Shown: positions 49,986 through 58,810, counted from the first letter of the stretch. The stretch: 64,000 bases of DNA from Micromonospora carbonacea (GCF_014205165.1 NZ_JACHMZ010000001.1:6492501-6556500); one strand, 5' to 3'. Notes: generated by a model from the sequence alone, not told the origin. Made by a program: numbers and translations.

Positions 49986-51211
49986 GCAGCCACCTCAACG
50001 TCCAGGCCGAACAGGCGGTCGTAGTCACTCAGCGGCCGGCGTTCGACCTGGGCGTCGACCGCGGTCGTCGGCTTGTGTTGGGCGGCGACGCGCAGGTCCG
50101 CGGCGGCTTGCCGGTGGGCGGGGTCGGTGATGCTCTGATGCTTGGCCCAGCAGCGGTCATGCCGGGCCACCGTCCGGCCGTCGCAGAACACCGCCACCTG
50201 GTCGCCGTCGGCGGTGACCTCGACCCGTCGCCCGACCACGGATGGGTGCACCGAGTAGTCGTTGCCGTCCACGCGAACGTAGTGATCGCGGGGCAGCCGA
50301 GTGGTCTGCCGCCAGCCGACCACCGGCGCGACCGGCGGCAGCGGCAGCATCACCTGCAGGTCGGCGTCCCACCGCTCAGCCGGCCGGCAGCCCAGCATCC
50401 GATGCTGGCGGTTGTTCGCCCGCACCAACCACTCGGACATCTGGACGTTGAAGTCCTGCGGTGAGGCGAATCGGCGTCCGGGCAGGAACGAGGTCTCCAG
50501 ATAGCCGTTGGCCCGCTCGACCAGGCCCTTGGCCTCCGGGTCCGCCGGCCGGCACTGGATCACCTTGATACCGAGGGTCCCGCGGAAGGCGTTCATCGCC
50601 TCCGTCAGCTGAGGCCTGCCGCCCCGCCACTGCCCGACGGCGGACTCGTTGTCCCACACCAAAGCCTTCGGCACCCGGCCCCACCCGGAGATCAGCGTCC
50701 AGTGCCCGACCAGCAGGTCCGCCGACTGCCGCGACGGGATCATCACCGCCGACAGCCACCGCGAATACCCGGACACCATCACCAGCACCGGCGGCCGACC
50801 GACCTGCCCGAAGCCCAACGGCACGTCCGCTGGCGGGAACCACAGATCGCACTGCGCCAGCTCACCGGGCAGATACTCCGTCCGCTGCGCCGGGTCGGGT
50901 CGGCGGAACAACGGCCGCAGCTGCTGCACCCGATCAGCGAACACCGTCTTGCCGCGGGTCCACCCGACCCGTTCCATGATCACCGTCGTCGGCATGTCCG
51001 GGAACTCGGCCAACAACGCCCTGATCTGCGGCTCGACCGCGTCCACGATCGAACCCTTCGCCGCCCGCTGATAGCGAGGCGGCTCATGACTGGCCAAGGC
51101 CTTGCGCACCGTGTTCCGCGAGACACCCAGCCGCCGACAGATAGCCTTGATCGCCATCCGCTCCGCCCGGTGCAACCGACGGATCTCCGCCCAGTCCTCC
51201 ACGCTCAGCAC
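49982..51211 (-). CDS. istA: IS21 family transposase IstA
   Basis: 409 residues. An N-terminal helix-turn-helix (RMAIKAICRRLGVSRNTVRKALA) precedes the DDE integrase core: LAQCDLWFPPADVPLG (first Asp), ALVWDNESAVG (second Asp), GLVERANGYLETSFLPGRRF (Glu). The C-terminal domain has DHYVRVDGNDYSVHPSVVGRRVEV. Start is GTG at 51,211. Reading frame intact, so the element may be active. Confidence 0.96.
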   Translation of the reverse strand: MLSVEDWAEIRRLHRAERMAIKAICRRLGVSRNTVRKALASHEPPRYQRAAKGSIVDAVEPQIRALLAEFPDMPTTVIMERVGWTRGKTVFADRVQQLRPLFRRPDPAQRTEYLPGELAQCDLWFPPADVPLGFGQVGRPPVLVMVSGYSRWLSAVMIPSRQSADLLVGHWTLISGWGRVPKALVWDNESAVGQWRGGRPQLTEAMNAFRGTLGIKVIQCRPADPEAKGLVERANGYLETSFLPGRRFASPQDFNVQMSEWLVRANNRQHRMLGCRPAERWDADLQVMLPLPPVAPVVGWRQTTRLPRDHYVRVDGNDYSVHPSVVGRRVEVTADGDQVAVFCDGRTVARHDRCWAKHQSITDPAHRQAAADLRVAAQHKPTTAVDAQVERRPLSDYDRLFGLDVEVAA

Positions 51212-51283
51212 CTCCCGATGCTTCCGAAAGGGGTCAAGATTCAGCCGGAACCACGGGGTCAGTTTTCAGGCGGAGCCGACATA

Positions 51284-52774
51284 CTGCTCCCCGCGCATGC
51301 GGGGGTGATCCCGGGACACCATCGTGCAGATGCTGATCGACGGTCTGCTCCCCGCGCATGCGGGGGTGATCCCGAGCGGTACACGGCGCAGCGGCCCACC
51401 ACGAACTGCTCCCCGCGCATGCGGGGGTGATCCGGTGCTTGGCGGGTGTCGCCCACCAGGCGATCGCTGCTCCCCGCGCATGCGGGGGTGATCCGGCCGC
51501 CCAGGAGCTGCTGGAGGCACAGCTCCGCTGCTCCCCGCGCATGCGGGGGTGATCCCGGGGTTGCCCCACATCCAGCGAGACAGCATGCCTGCTCCCCGCG
51601 CATGCGGGGGTGATCCACATCACGAACCTCAGCGACCTGTACGCGGTCCCTGCTCCCCGCGCATGCGGGGGTGATCCCGATCCGGCGGCGGTGGTTGCGG
51701 AGGTCGAGCACTGCTCCCCGCGCATGCGGGGGTGATCCTCGTGGGTGCGCGCCCTGGTGTCGTTGGAACAGCTGCTCCCCGCGCATGCGGGGGTGATCCC
51801 GCCAGTTCGACTACGGCGAACATAGCGACCCGCTGCTCCCCGCGCATGCGGGGGTGATCCCTCACACCGTCCACCGGACCGGATACCGATGACCTGCTCC
51901 CCGCGCATGCGGGGGTGATCCCAGGAGTGCGGCAGCGATGAACAGGGCTCCGGTCTGCTCCCCGCGCATGCGGGGGTGATCCCAGCCGCAGGTCGATGCT
52001 GTCGGCGTGGACGGCCTGCTCCCCGCGCATGCGGGGGTGATCCCGCGCGGAAGGTCGCGAAGCCGGGTCAGAAGTACTGCTCCCCGCGCATGCGGGGGTG
52101 ATCCCTGCCCGCAGTGCGGCCGGATCGCACCCGGCCGCTGCTCCCCGCGCATGCGGGGGTGATCCCGGCAGCGGCTGGGACCTGTACGTGTCCGACCCCT
52201 GCTCCCCGCGCATGCGGGGGTGATCCCGCCCCGCCGTCGTCGACGGCGGTGATGCGGTACTGCTCCCCGCGCATGCGGGGGTGATCCCGTTCGTACTAAG
52301 AGGTAGTGCGTAGAGCTGTCCTGCTCCCCGCGCATGCGGGGGTGATCCGGCTGACGAGTCGCCGCGAGGTGCTACCAGCATCTGCTCCCCGCGCATGCGG
52401 GGGTGATCCCAGGGCGCTGCGGGTCTGGGTGTAGCGGGTGGCCTGCTCCCCGCGCATGCGGGGGTGATCCCATGTCAGCGTCCTTGTAGACGCCCACCTT
52501 CGGCTGCTCCCCGCGCATGCGGGGGTGATCCCGTCGTGCATCTGCCAGCCCAACCCCACGCCCACTGCTCCCCGCGCATGCGGGGGTGATCCGTAGCGCT
52601 GCCGCTGCCGGGCCTTGTCGCCCTCCTGCTCCCCGCGTATGCGGGGGTGATCCGCCGCGAGGACGAGCCCCATGGCCGCCGCAGACCTGCTCCCCGCGCA
52701 TGCGGGGTGATCCCGCTCTCGGGCCCGCCGGTCGGGGTCGCAGTAGCTGCTCCCCGCGCATGCGGGGGTGATCC
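51284..52774 (+). CRISPR. CRISPR array 2, leader-distal segment (25 repeats)
   Basis: Repeats begin at 51,284 and every 61 bases to 52,687, then at 52,747: 25 repeats and 24 spacers of 33 bases. The first 22 are uniform; the copy at 52,626 has GCGTAT in the loop and the copy at 52,687 has lost one G (27 bases). This decay marks the old, leader-distal end. With the other segments the array has 43 repeats and 42 spacers, one disrupted by IS110. Confidence 0.98.
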
Positions 52775-52816
52775 CAGTTAAACCCCAGGCTGAGGCCCTC
52801 GACGGCAGCGAGGACC

Positions 52817-53035
52817 TCAGACTTCAGCGACGAAGACGCCTCGCCCCGGACGCCCGACCAGCACGCCGCGCTTCCGCAGCGTCGCCCAGGCTCGGTTGAT
52901 GGTGGAATGCGAGACGTCGTACTCGGCCGCCAGGGCACGCCCTGACGGCAGCTGCGAGCCGGGCGGAAACTCGCCCTCCTCGATGCGCCTCATCAGGTCG
53001 TCGAGCAGCTCGTCCATCGTGGGCGGGATAGGCAC
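52817..53035 (-). CDS. Minimal GntR-family DNA-binding protein
   Basis: 72 residues consisting of only the GntR winged helix: PPTMDELLDDLMRRIEEGEFPPGSQLPSGRALAAEYDVSHSTINRAWATLRKRGVLVGRPGRGVFVAEV. No effector domain follows, unlike normal GntR regulators (about 240 residues), so it is either a stand-alone type or a fragment. The GTG at 53,035 has AAGGGG 5 bases upstream; an ATG at 53,101 would add 22 residues. It ends 42 bases after the last CRISPR repeat. Confidence 0.8.
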   Translation of the reverse strand: MPIPPTMDELLDDLMRRIEEGEFPPGSQLPSGRALAAEYDVSHSTINRAWATLRKRGVLVGRPGRGVFVAEV

Positions 53036-53153
53036 GTGGGGCCCCTTGCAGTCGGTTGGCCCCGCCAGTATCGATCCGTAGATCCGCCACAGGCAAAACA
53101 CCTAGCCCAGCCGGCATAGATGACAATAATGGCTCAGTGGTCCAGAGGATTAC

Positions 53154-53182
53154 TTGACATAGGTGAGATCACTCCGTAGCGT
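53154..53182 (+). promoter_or_regulatory. Candidate sigma-70-type promoter
   Basis: TTGACA (53,154-53,159) and TAGCGT (53,177-53,182) are 17 bases apart. The region is locally AT-rich. The nearest downstream gene starts at 53,456. In the rest of the 53,036-53,455 gap I see no gene or strong structure; ORFs there are antisense or low complexity. Confidence 0.4.
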
Positions 53183-53455
53183 CGCTGACAGTGACGCGCT
53201 CCGTGCGGTCGGTTGGCGCTCTCCGTGGGTTGCTCGTCACCACAGCGCATTCCCCCAGCCCGGGGTGGCCGGACTCCCCCGGCCCGGCCACCCCGGGCAC
53301 CCCGACACGCCCTGCCGCCGTACCCGCCGAACGAGGCTGCGGCGGCAGGGCCCACCCCGACCTCCGCGCGGAAGGCGGCCCCGAGTGCGATCACAGCCCG
53401 TCCCGAGAGCATCCGACTCGTACGAGCCTGCCAACCGCCACGAACCGGTCGGCCG

Positions 53456-53758
53456 ATGAGAGGCCCCAACAGTCGGTGGGTCGTGCACGTGCCGATCGTC
53501 GTGCCGGACCTGCTCCGCGCCCGGATCCTCGCCCGCACGGCGGCACGGGTCCTGGCTCAGCTCACCCGGTGTGTCGACGTCGGGGAGGTGACCGTGTCGG
53601 CCGAGGACGAGCAGCGCGTACATCATCGGGTGTTCTGTGACCGGCGCCTGGCCGGCGGCGCGCGGTGCGGCCTGCCCAGCGACCACCTCGCGCCGTGCGC
53701 GACGCGCCGCAACCAGCGGGCCTACGGGCGGCGGGAGTGGCGGCCACCGGGGGTGTAG
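53456..53758 (+). CDS. Hypothetical small protein with conserved-looking cysteines
   Basis: About 100 residues (MRGPNSRWVVHVPIVVPDLLRARILARTAARVLAQL, VGEVTVSAEDEQRVHHRVFCDRRLAGGARCGLPSDHLAPC). Spaced cysteines and histidines (HHRVFCDRR, ARCGLPSDHLAPC) hint at a small metal-binding fold. The frame is open upstream to 53,213 but that part is Pro/Arg-rich and unlike a protein, so the ATG at 53,456 is preferred. Family not recognised. Confidence 0.5.
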   Translation: MRGPNSRWVVHVPIVVPDLLRARILARTAARVLAQLTRCVDVGEVTVSAEDEQRVHHRVFCDRRLAGGARCGLPSDHLAPCATRRNQRAYGRREWRPPGV

Positions 53759-53804
53759 GCCCACGGCCGTTGCCGGTCGACCGTCGGGTCTGGACAGTGG
53801 GCGG

Positions 53805-54115
53805 ATGACTGGTCACGGGAAGCTCCGGATCGCCGCGCCCGCCGAGGAGGGCGCGCCGACACCGGGCCACTGGCGTCGGCTCGTGCCGGTGCTGGCTTCT
53901 GTTCGTGCTCGCCCTGTGGGCCGCCGAGTGCTCCTGGGGCGGGTTCGTCGTCACCGACTATCCGCTGGCCCTGATCTTCCTGAGCCCGCTGTACGGCGGG
54001 GCCGCCCTGCTGGTCCGGAAGGTCGCCCGGCGCTCCGGCGGCGGTTGGCCGGCGATCGTCCTGTTGGCCGCCGCGTTCGGGCTGGTGCAGGCCGGGCCGG
54101 CTGGCGCGTTTCTCT
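53805..54115 (+). pseudogene. Frameshifted and truncated membrane protein gene
   Basis: The frame starting at ATG 53,805 reads GHWRRLVPVL, then the hydrophobic sequence continues in the next frame from about 53,894 (WLLFVLALWAAECSWGGFVVTDYPLALIFLSPLYGG, WPAIVLLAAAFGLVQAG). After about 54,095 the protein-like sequence ends. A frameshift plus loss of the 3' part explains both. It resembles polytopic membrane proteins whose first helices are WAAECSWGGF-like; name unknown. The break is next to the DUF3800 gene. Confidence 0.5.
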
Positions 54116-54229
54116 GGCTACGCCGCGAGCAGCGTCGAGAAGAGTGCTTGGACATTCTGGGCGTGACACACAAATTGCTGCTAGCCTGGAGGTCGCAGGA
54201 CGCCCTTCGGGGCTCCCGCACCCGCCTTA

Positions 54230-54249
54230 GGGCCCGCGTCAGCGGGCCC
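54230..54249. terminator. Hairpin at the end of the DUF3800 gene
   Basis: GGGCCCGC (54,230-54,237) and GCGGGCCC (54,242-54,249) form an 8-bp stem with a 4-base loop, with TTCG on the right. It lies 20 bp past the DUF3800 stop and probably ends that transcript. Confidence 0.65.
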
Positions 54250-54269
54250 TTCGTGCATCCGGGGTCCGG

Positions 54270-54983
54270 TCACGCAACCTTGGCCAGCGGGTCCCAGCAC
54301 CAGCAGTGATAACAGCGGGTGGCGACCAGGGACCAAAGGCTCTCGTTGGCCGCCGCCTCCCGCGGATCGGTGCCCGGCCGGTCAAGACGCTGGTAGAGGA
54401 ACGTCACCAGGTCGACGGCTTGGACGAGCCGGCTGGCGTGCGACGGGGCGAAGTGCAGCGTGTCGACGATGCGCGTGAGCTTCCTCGACCGGTACCCGCC
54501 GGTCCCGGACACCCGGTACCGCGTGAGGTCGGCCCGGTGCGCCGCCTGTTCCTGCACCTCGTCGGCGATGACCAGCGCATACTCATCCCGGCTCGCCGCA
54601 TACCCGTCGACTCTCTCCAGCAGGTGTGACAGCACCACCTCGTGTGCTGGCCGGGCGGATGCGGCGTATCTCTTGGCCAGGGCTGGCCGTTTCACGCCAC
54701 GGATGATGATCGTGACATCGTGACCGCCGATCGCCTCCATGGCGGCGCGATAGACCGCGATCCGGGCACGGGGCGGCACCGCCTTCCAGACGGACCTGGC
54801 GTGAAAGATGTCGTAGCCGTGCAGCTCCGTCTCGGGCGGCACATCGTATGTCTTCGTCGCATGCTGCATCACCCGATCGAGCGCCTCGCTCAGTGGCATC
54901 GCCACCCCGTCCGGCACCAGCAGCGCCCCGATCCAGTAGAGACGCTCGGTGAACGACTCGTCGACGTACGTGAGCAGCACCAA
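54270..54983 (-). CDS. DUF3800 domain protein
   Basis: 237 residues. DUF3800 begins with the acidic YVDESF motif near residue 6 (MVLLTYVDESFTERLYWIGALLV) and contains ELHGYDIFHARSVW, YALVIADEVQEQ and a late LHFAPSHASRLVQAVDLVTFLYQRLDR, where acidic residues suggest an RNase H-like nuclease fold. Such proteins are frequent in mobile and defence regions; role unknown. GTG/ATG start at 54,983 follows directly upstream LigD genes' ends. Confidence 0.88.
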   Translation of the reverse strand: MVLLTYVDESFTERLYWIGALLVPDGVAMPLSEALDRVMQHATKTYDVPPETELHGYDIFHARSVWKAVPPRARIAVYRAAMEAIGGHDVTIIIRGVKRPALAKRYAASARPAHEVVLSHLLERVDGYAASRDEYALVIADEVQEQAAHRADLTRYRVSGTGGYRSRKLTRIVDTLHFAPSHASRLVQAVDLVTFLYQRLDRPGTDPREAAANESLWSLVATRCYHCWCWDPLAKVA

Positions 54984-55032
54984 GTGAGCGTACGACGCTC
55001 TTCCGTCAGCGAAACGGACTCAGGCCGGCGCG

Positions 55033-55947
55033 TCAGCCGGCGGACACCTCGGGGCCGGCGGTGAGCACGGCGGCGAGCAGGTCGCCGTGTTTGTCCACCC
55101 GCTTGAGCACCTCGGCCGCCGTGTAGGGGCGGGCAGCTGGGCGCTTCCCGGCCGCGCCGGCCGCCACCTCGTCCCAGGTCAGCGGCGTCGACACGGCCGG
55201 CACGGGCTGGGCGCGCAGCGAGTACGGGGCGACCGTCGTCTTCGCCGCGTTGTTCTGGCTCCAGTCGATGAAGACCTTCCCGCCGCGCAGGTTCTTCGCC
55301 ATCCTCGACACGACCAGCTTCGGGTGGGTCTCCGCCAGCTCGCGGGCGACCCGGTGGGCGTAGTCGGAGACCGTGTCCGAGGACTGGGTGCCGGCGATCG
55401 GGCAGCAGAGCTGCATGCCCTTCTTGCCCGACGTCTTCGGATGGGGGTCGAGCCCGTCGAGAGCCAGCCGGTCGCGCAGCAGCAGCGCCACCTGGCTGCA
55501 CTCGCGCAGCCCGGCCGGGGGGCCGGGGTCGAGGTCGACGACCAGCAGGTCGGGGTGGCCGCCGATCTTCCACTGCGGGGTGTGCAGTTCCAGGGCGGCG
55601 AGGTTGGCCAGCCAGACGAGGGTGGGCAGGTCGTCGGCGACGACGTAGTCGATGGTCTCGCGGCCCCTGGTGGAGCCGGGGGCGGGGAGGTTCTCGGTGC
55701 GTACCCAGGCGGGGGTGGCGGCGGGGGCGTTCTTCTCGAAGAAGCTCTTGTCCTCGACGCCGTTGGGGTAGCGGATGCGGGTGAGGGCCCGGTCGGCGAG
55801 GTGCGGCAGGAGCACGGGGGCGATGCGGGTGTAGTAGTCGATCACCTCGCCCTTGGTGAAGCCCGCCGCCGGGTAGAGCACCTTGTCGAGGTTGGACAGC
55901 TCCAGCGGGCGGCCCTGCACGTCGACCTTGAGCCGGTCAGCCGGCAT
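55033..55947 (-). CDS. LigD polymerase domain protein (NHEJ primase-polymerase)
   Basis: 304 residues of the archaeo-eukaryotic primase-like LigD POL family: VDVQGRPLELSNLDKVLYPAAGFTKGEVIDYYTRIAPVLLPHLADRALTRIRYPNGVEDKSFFEKNAP, the metal-binding LLVVDLDPG, TSGKKGMQLCCPI and VFIDWSQNNAAKTTVAPYSLR. It adds nucleotides, often ribonucleotides, to broken ends during non-homologous end joining. It overlaps the ligase gene by 11 bases and works with Ku. Confidence 0.93.
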   Translation of the reverse strand: MPADRLKVDVQGRPLELSNLDKVLYPAAGFTKGEVIDYYTRIAPVLLPHLADRALTRIRYPNGVEDKSFFEKNAPAATPAWVRTENLPAPGSTRGRETIDYVVADDLPTLVWLANLAALELHTPQWKIGGHPDLLVVDLDPGPPAGLRECSQVALLLRDRLALDGLDPHPKTSGKKGMQLCCPIAGTQSSDTVSDYAHRVARELAETHPKLVVSRMAKNLRGGKVFIDWSQNNAAKTTVAPYSLRAQPVPAVSTPLTWDEVAAGAAGKRPAARPYTAAEVLKRVDKHGDLLAAVLTAGPEVSAG

Positions 55948-56878
55948 CGTCCACCTCCTCGGGCGGCTTGTCGGGGCGCAGCCGCAGCACCCGGGGGAAG
56001 CGCAGCCGGCCGTCGGGGGTGCGCTGGCCGTACTTCACCTCCACCACGACCCTGGGGTCCACCCAGTGTGCGCCCCGGGCGTCCTCGCGGGGCACGTCGC
56101 CGGCGAACGGGGAGCTGTCGGCGCGCAGGGGTTCCAGCTCGCGCAGCAGCTCGCGTTCGAGGGCCGCGCCGATGCCGCCGCCGACGCGGCCCCGGTAGGT
56201 GAGCCGGCCGTCGGGGCGGGGCACGCCGACGAGCAGGCCGCCGATCCTGCGGGCCCCGGGCCGCCAGCCGCCGACGACGAAGTCGCCGGTGACCTCCAGC
56301 TTGACCTTCACCCAGTCGGGCGAGCGGACGCCGGGCCGGTAGGCCGAGCCGACGCGCTTGGCCATCACCCCTTCGAGGCCGTGCTCGCCGGCCGCCTCGT
56401 AGGTGGCGGGCCCGTCGGCGAAGACGGGGGGCACGGCCCAGCGCGCGCCGCCGAGGCCGAGGGCCTCCAGCAGGGCGCGGCGTTCGCGCCAGGGCCGGCC
56501 GGTGAGGTCCGCGCCGCGCAGCCGCACCAGATCGAAGATCAGATACGTCACCGGTACGCTCGCCGCGAGCCGGGCCGCCTTCGCCGGGTCGCGCACGTGC
56601 ATCCGTTCGGCGAGCGCGGTGAAGGAGGGCTGACCGGCCTGGTCGAGCAGCACCACCTCGCCGTCGAGCAGGGCGTCGTCGACCTGCTCGGCGAGGGTGA
56701 TCAACTCCGGGTACGCGGCGCTGATCTGCACGCCGGAGCGGGCGTAGAGGTGCTGCCGGCCGCCGACGATGTCGGCGAGCGCGCGTACGCCGTCCCACTT
56801 GAACTCGTACGCCCAGTCTTCACCGGCGGGCAGCGGGCCGGTCGTGGCGAGCATCGGCTTCAGCGGCGCGCCGGGCAT
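55937..56878 (-). CDS. ATP-dependent DNA ligase, LigD ligase domain type
   Basis: About 313 residues. The adenylation lysine is in YEFKWDGVRALADI (motif I); motif III-like LIFDLVRL, motif IV EGVMAKRVGSAYRPG and motif V WVKVKL follow, then an OB domain (DFVVGGWRPGARRIGGLLVG). It seals breaks in Ku-dependent end joining. ATG at 56,878 begins MPGAPLKPML; an in-frame TTG at 56,899 is possible. No LigD phosphoesterase domain is encoded here. Divergent from ku, 87 bp apart. Confidence 0.93.
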   Translation of the reverse strand: MPGAPLKPMLATTGPLPAGEDWAYEFKWDGVRALADIVGGRQHLYARSGVQISAAYPELITLAEQVDDALLDGEVVLLDQAGQPSFTALAERMHVRDPAKAARLAASVPVTYLIFDLVRLRGADLTGRPWRERRALLEALGLGGARWAVPPVFADGPATYEAAGEHGLEGVMAKRVGSAYRPGVRSPDWVKVKLEVTGDFVVGGWRPGARRIGGLLVGVPRPDGRLTYRGRVGGGIGAALERELLRELEPLRADSSPFAGDVPREDARGAHWVDPRVVVEVKYGQRTPDGRLRFPRVLRLRPDKPPEEVDDAG

Positions 56879-56965
56879 TTCCTGACTGTAGTAGGGCAAC
56901 AGAAGTCATCGCGCCCGCTTCGATCCTTTGCGATCCTGATCTGTAGCCGGGGAGAGGAGCGGGGG

Positions 56966-58018
56966 ATGCGGGCGATCTGGAAGGGGGCCGTCTCGTTCGG
57001 GCTGGTCTCGATCGCGGTGAAGCTCTACTCGGCCACCGAGGAGAAGGACATCCGCTTCCACCAGGTGCACCGCTCCGACGGGGGGCGCATCCGGTACAAG
57101 CGGACCTGTTCGGTGTGCGGTGAGGAGGTCACCTACGACGACATCGCCAAGGGCTACGACATCGGCGGCGGCGAGATGGTGATCCTGACCGACGAGGATT
57201 TCGCGGACCTGCCGCTGACCACGTCGCACGCGATCGACGTGCTGGAGTTCGTCCCGGCGGAGCAGGTCGACCCGATCCTCTACAACAAGGCGTACTTCCT
57301 GGAGCCGGAGGGCGCGGCGACGAAGCCGTACGTGTTGCTGCGCGACGCGCTGGCCGACTCGGAGCGGGTGGCGATCGTCAAGGTGGCGCTGCGCCAGCGG
57401 GAGCAGTTGGCGACCCTGCGGGTACGCGAGGGGGTGCTGCTGCTCAACACGATGCTGTGGCCGGACGAGGTGCGTACCCCCGATTTCGGTTTCCTCGGCG
57501 AGGACCTGAAGGTCCGGCCGCCGGAGCTGGCGATGGCCAGTTCGTTGATCGACTCGATGGCGGGCGAGTTCGAGCCGGAGGTCTTCACCGACGACTACCG
57601 GGCGGCGTTGCAGGAGGTCATCGACGCGAAGGTGGAGGGCCGGGAGGTCGTCGCGCCGGAGGAGGCCGAGGAGGCCCCGGCGGCGGCGGTGGACCTGATG
57701 GCGGCGCTCAAGGCGTCGGTGGAGCGGGCCCGGGCGGCGCGCGGGGAGCAGCCGGAGTCCGGTGGCGGGCCGACCCCGATCACGTCGGCCCGGTCGGCGC
57801 AGAAGGCCACGAAGGCGGCGAAGAAGGCGAAGGCCCCGGCGCGCGGGACGGCCGAGAAGAAGACGGCGAAAAAGGCCGGCGGGACGAAGGCCGCCGAGGG
57901 TGCGCAGAAGGCGGCCCAAGGGAAGGCCACGGCGAAGACGACGGCGGGGAAGGCCGAGAAGAAGGCTCCGGCGCGGAAGGCCGCCCCGAAGAAGGCGGCG
58001 CCCCGCAAGACCGCCTAG
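56966..58018 (+). CDS. ku: Ku end-binding protein
   Basis: 350 residues. Core: MRAIWKGAVSFGLVSIAVKLYSATEEKDIRFHQVHRSDGGRIRYKRTCSVCGEEVTYDDIAKGYDI, through LLLNTMLWPDEVRTPDF and a dimeric ring domain. Residues 265-350 are a Lys/Ala-rich tail (KKAKAPARG, KKTAKKAGG, KAAPKKAAPRKTA), as in Ku proteins with extended basic tails that help DNA threading. GGGGAGAGGAG precedes the ATG. The divergent genes encode the LigD parts, so the three form an NHEJ locus. Confidence 0.96.
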   Translation: MRAIWKGAVSFGLVSIAVKLYSATEEKDIRFHQVHRSDGGRIRYKRTCSVCGEEVTYDDIAKGYDIGGGEMVILTDEDFADLPLTTSHAIDVLEFVPAEQVDPILYNKAYFLEPEGAATKPYVLLRDALADSERVAIVKVALRQREQLATLRVREGVLLLNTMLWPDEVRTPDFGFLGEDLKVRPPELAMASSLIDSMAGEFEPEVFTDDYRAALQEVIDAKVEGREVVAPEEAEEAPAAAVDLMAALKASVERARAARGEQPESGGGPTPITSARSAQKATKAAKKAKAPARGTAEKKTAKKAGGTKAAEGAQKAAQGKATAKTTAGKAEKKAPARKAAPKKAAPRKTA

Positions 58019-58046
58019 CCGGGCCGCTTCGGGTCGGCCGGCGAGG

Positions 58047-58790
58047 TCAGCCCCGTTCGGCGAGCCGCCGCCGGTCGAGCCCCTCGATCAGCAGGTCGAG
58101 GGCGAACGCGAACTCGTCCTCGTCGTCGCAGCCGCCGAGGGCACCGCTGTGCGCGACCGCGGCGGCGAGTTCCGCGATGTGCGGCATGGTCTCGGCCCAG
58201 GCGGCGGCCTGCGCGGCGGCCGCCTCCCCGGTCGGCGCGGTGTTCGGCGAGTCGTCGAACAGGTCCTGGCTGAAGCCGAGGATGCGGCTGCCGAGCAGGT
58301 GCAGGGCGTGGTGGCTCAGGCTCACCGAGCAGCCGCCGCCGCGCATGACGGCGAGCACCCGCTCGATGTGGCGCAGCACGGCCGGAGTGGGCGTGTCGCG
58401 GGCCTCCAGCACCCGGGCCGCCCAGGGGTGGCGCAGCATGGTCCGGCGGGCCCGCGTGATCAGCGCCCGCAGCTGGTCGGTCCACGGCCCGTTGCCGGCC
58501 GCCTCGACGCCGGCCGCGGTCCCGCCGCCCATGATGGCGGCCTCGACCCCGGCCTCGGTCTCGATCTCGGCGGCGACGGCGTCGACCATGGCGGCGAGCA
58601 GGGTGTCCTTGTCGCGCAGGTGGTAGTAGATCGACATCGCGTCCACGCCGAGGTGCTGGGCGAGCCGCCGCATGCTCAGCCCGGCGAGGCCGTCCCGGTC
58701 GGCGAGGTCGATCGCGGCGGCGACGATCGTCTCCCGGCTGAGGCGGGCGGGGGCACGGGTCGCGGAGCGGTCGTCGGCGCGTCGGGGCAT
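58047..58790 (-). CDS. TetR family regulator with TetR C-terminal domain
   Basis: 247 residues. HTH: RLSRETIVAAAIDLADRDGLAGLSMRRLAQHLGVDAMSIYYHLRDKDTLLAAMVDAV, then a ligand domain of the tetracycline repressor class (TRARRTMLRHPWAARVLEARDTPTPAVLRHIERVLAVMRGGG). Palindromes lie 21-64 bases upstream of its start, between it and the divergent oxidoreductase gene, so it probably represses both. Confidence 0.94.
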   Translation of the reverse strand: MPRRADDRSATRAPARLSRETIVAAAIDLADRDGLAGLSMRRLAQHLGVDAMSIYYHLRDKDTLLAAMVDAVAAEIETEAGVEAAIMGGGTAAGVEAAGNGPWTDQLRALITRARRTMLRHPWAARVLEARDTPTPAVLRHIERVLAVMRGGGCSVSLSHHALHLLGSRILGFSQDLFDDSPNTAPTGEAAAAQAAAWAETMPHIAELAAAVAHSGALGGCDDEDEFAFALDLLIEGLDRRRLAERG

Positions 58791-58810
58791 TTCCGGATCC
58801 TACTTGCCGC

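Larger units (their letters stand above)
49122..51281 (-). mobile_element. IS21-family insertion sequence
   Basis: A 2,160-bp element with istA and istB and IS21-like ends: TGTGTCAACGCC at left and, inverted, TGTCGGCTCCGCC at right, each followed by several copies of a TGAACTTTGACCCC-type subterminal repeat. TAC flanks both sides (49,119-49,121 and 51,282-51,284). Removing the element and one TAC restores the 61-base period of the array exactly, so it inserted between the first and second base of a repeat. Confidence 0.92.

Noticed and set aside
53191..53640. Plus-strand ORFs upstream of the small cysteine-containing gene
   Set aside because: Pro/Arg/Thr-rich composition in all open frames; no start with a ribosome site.
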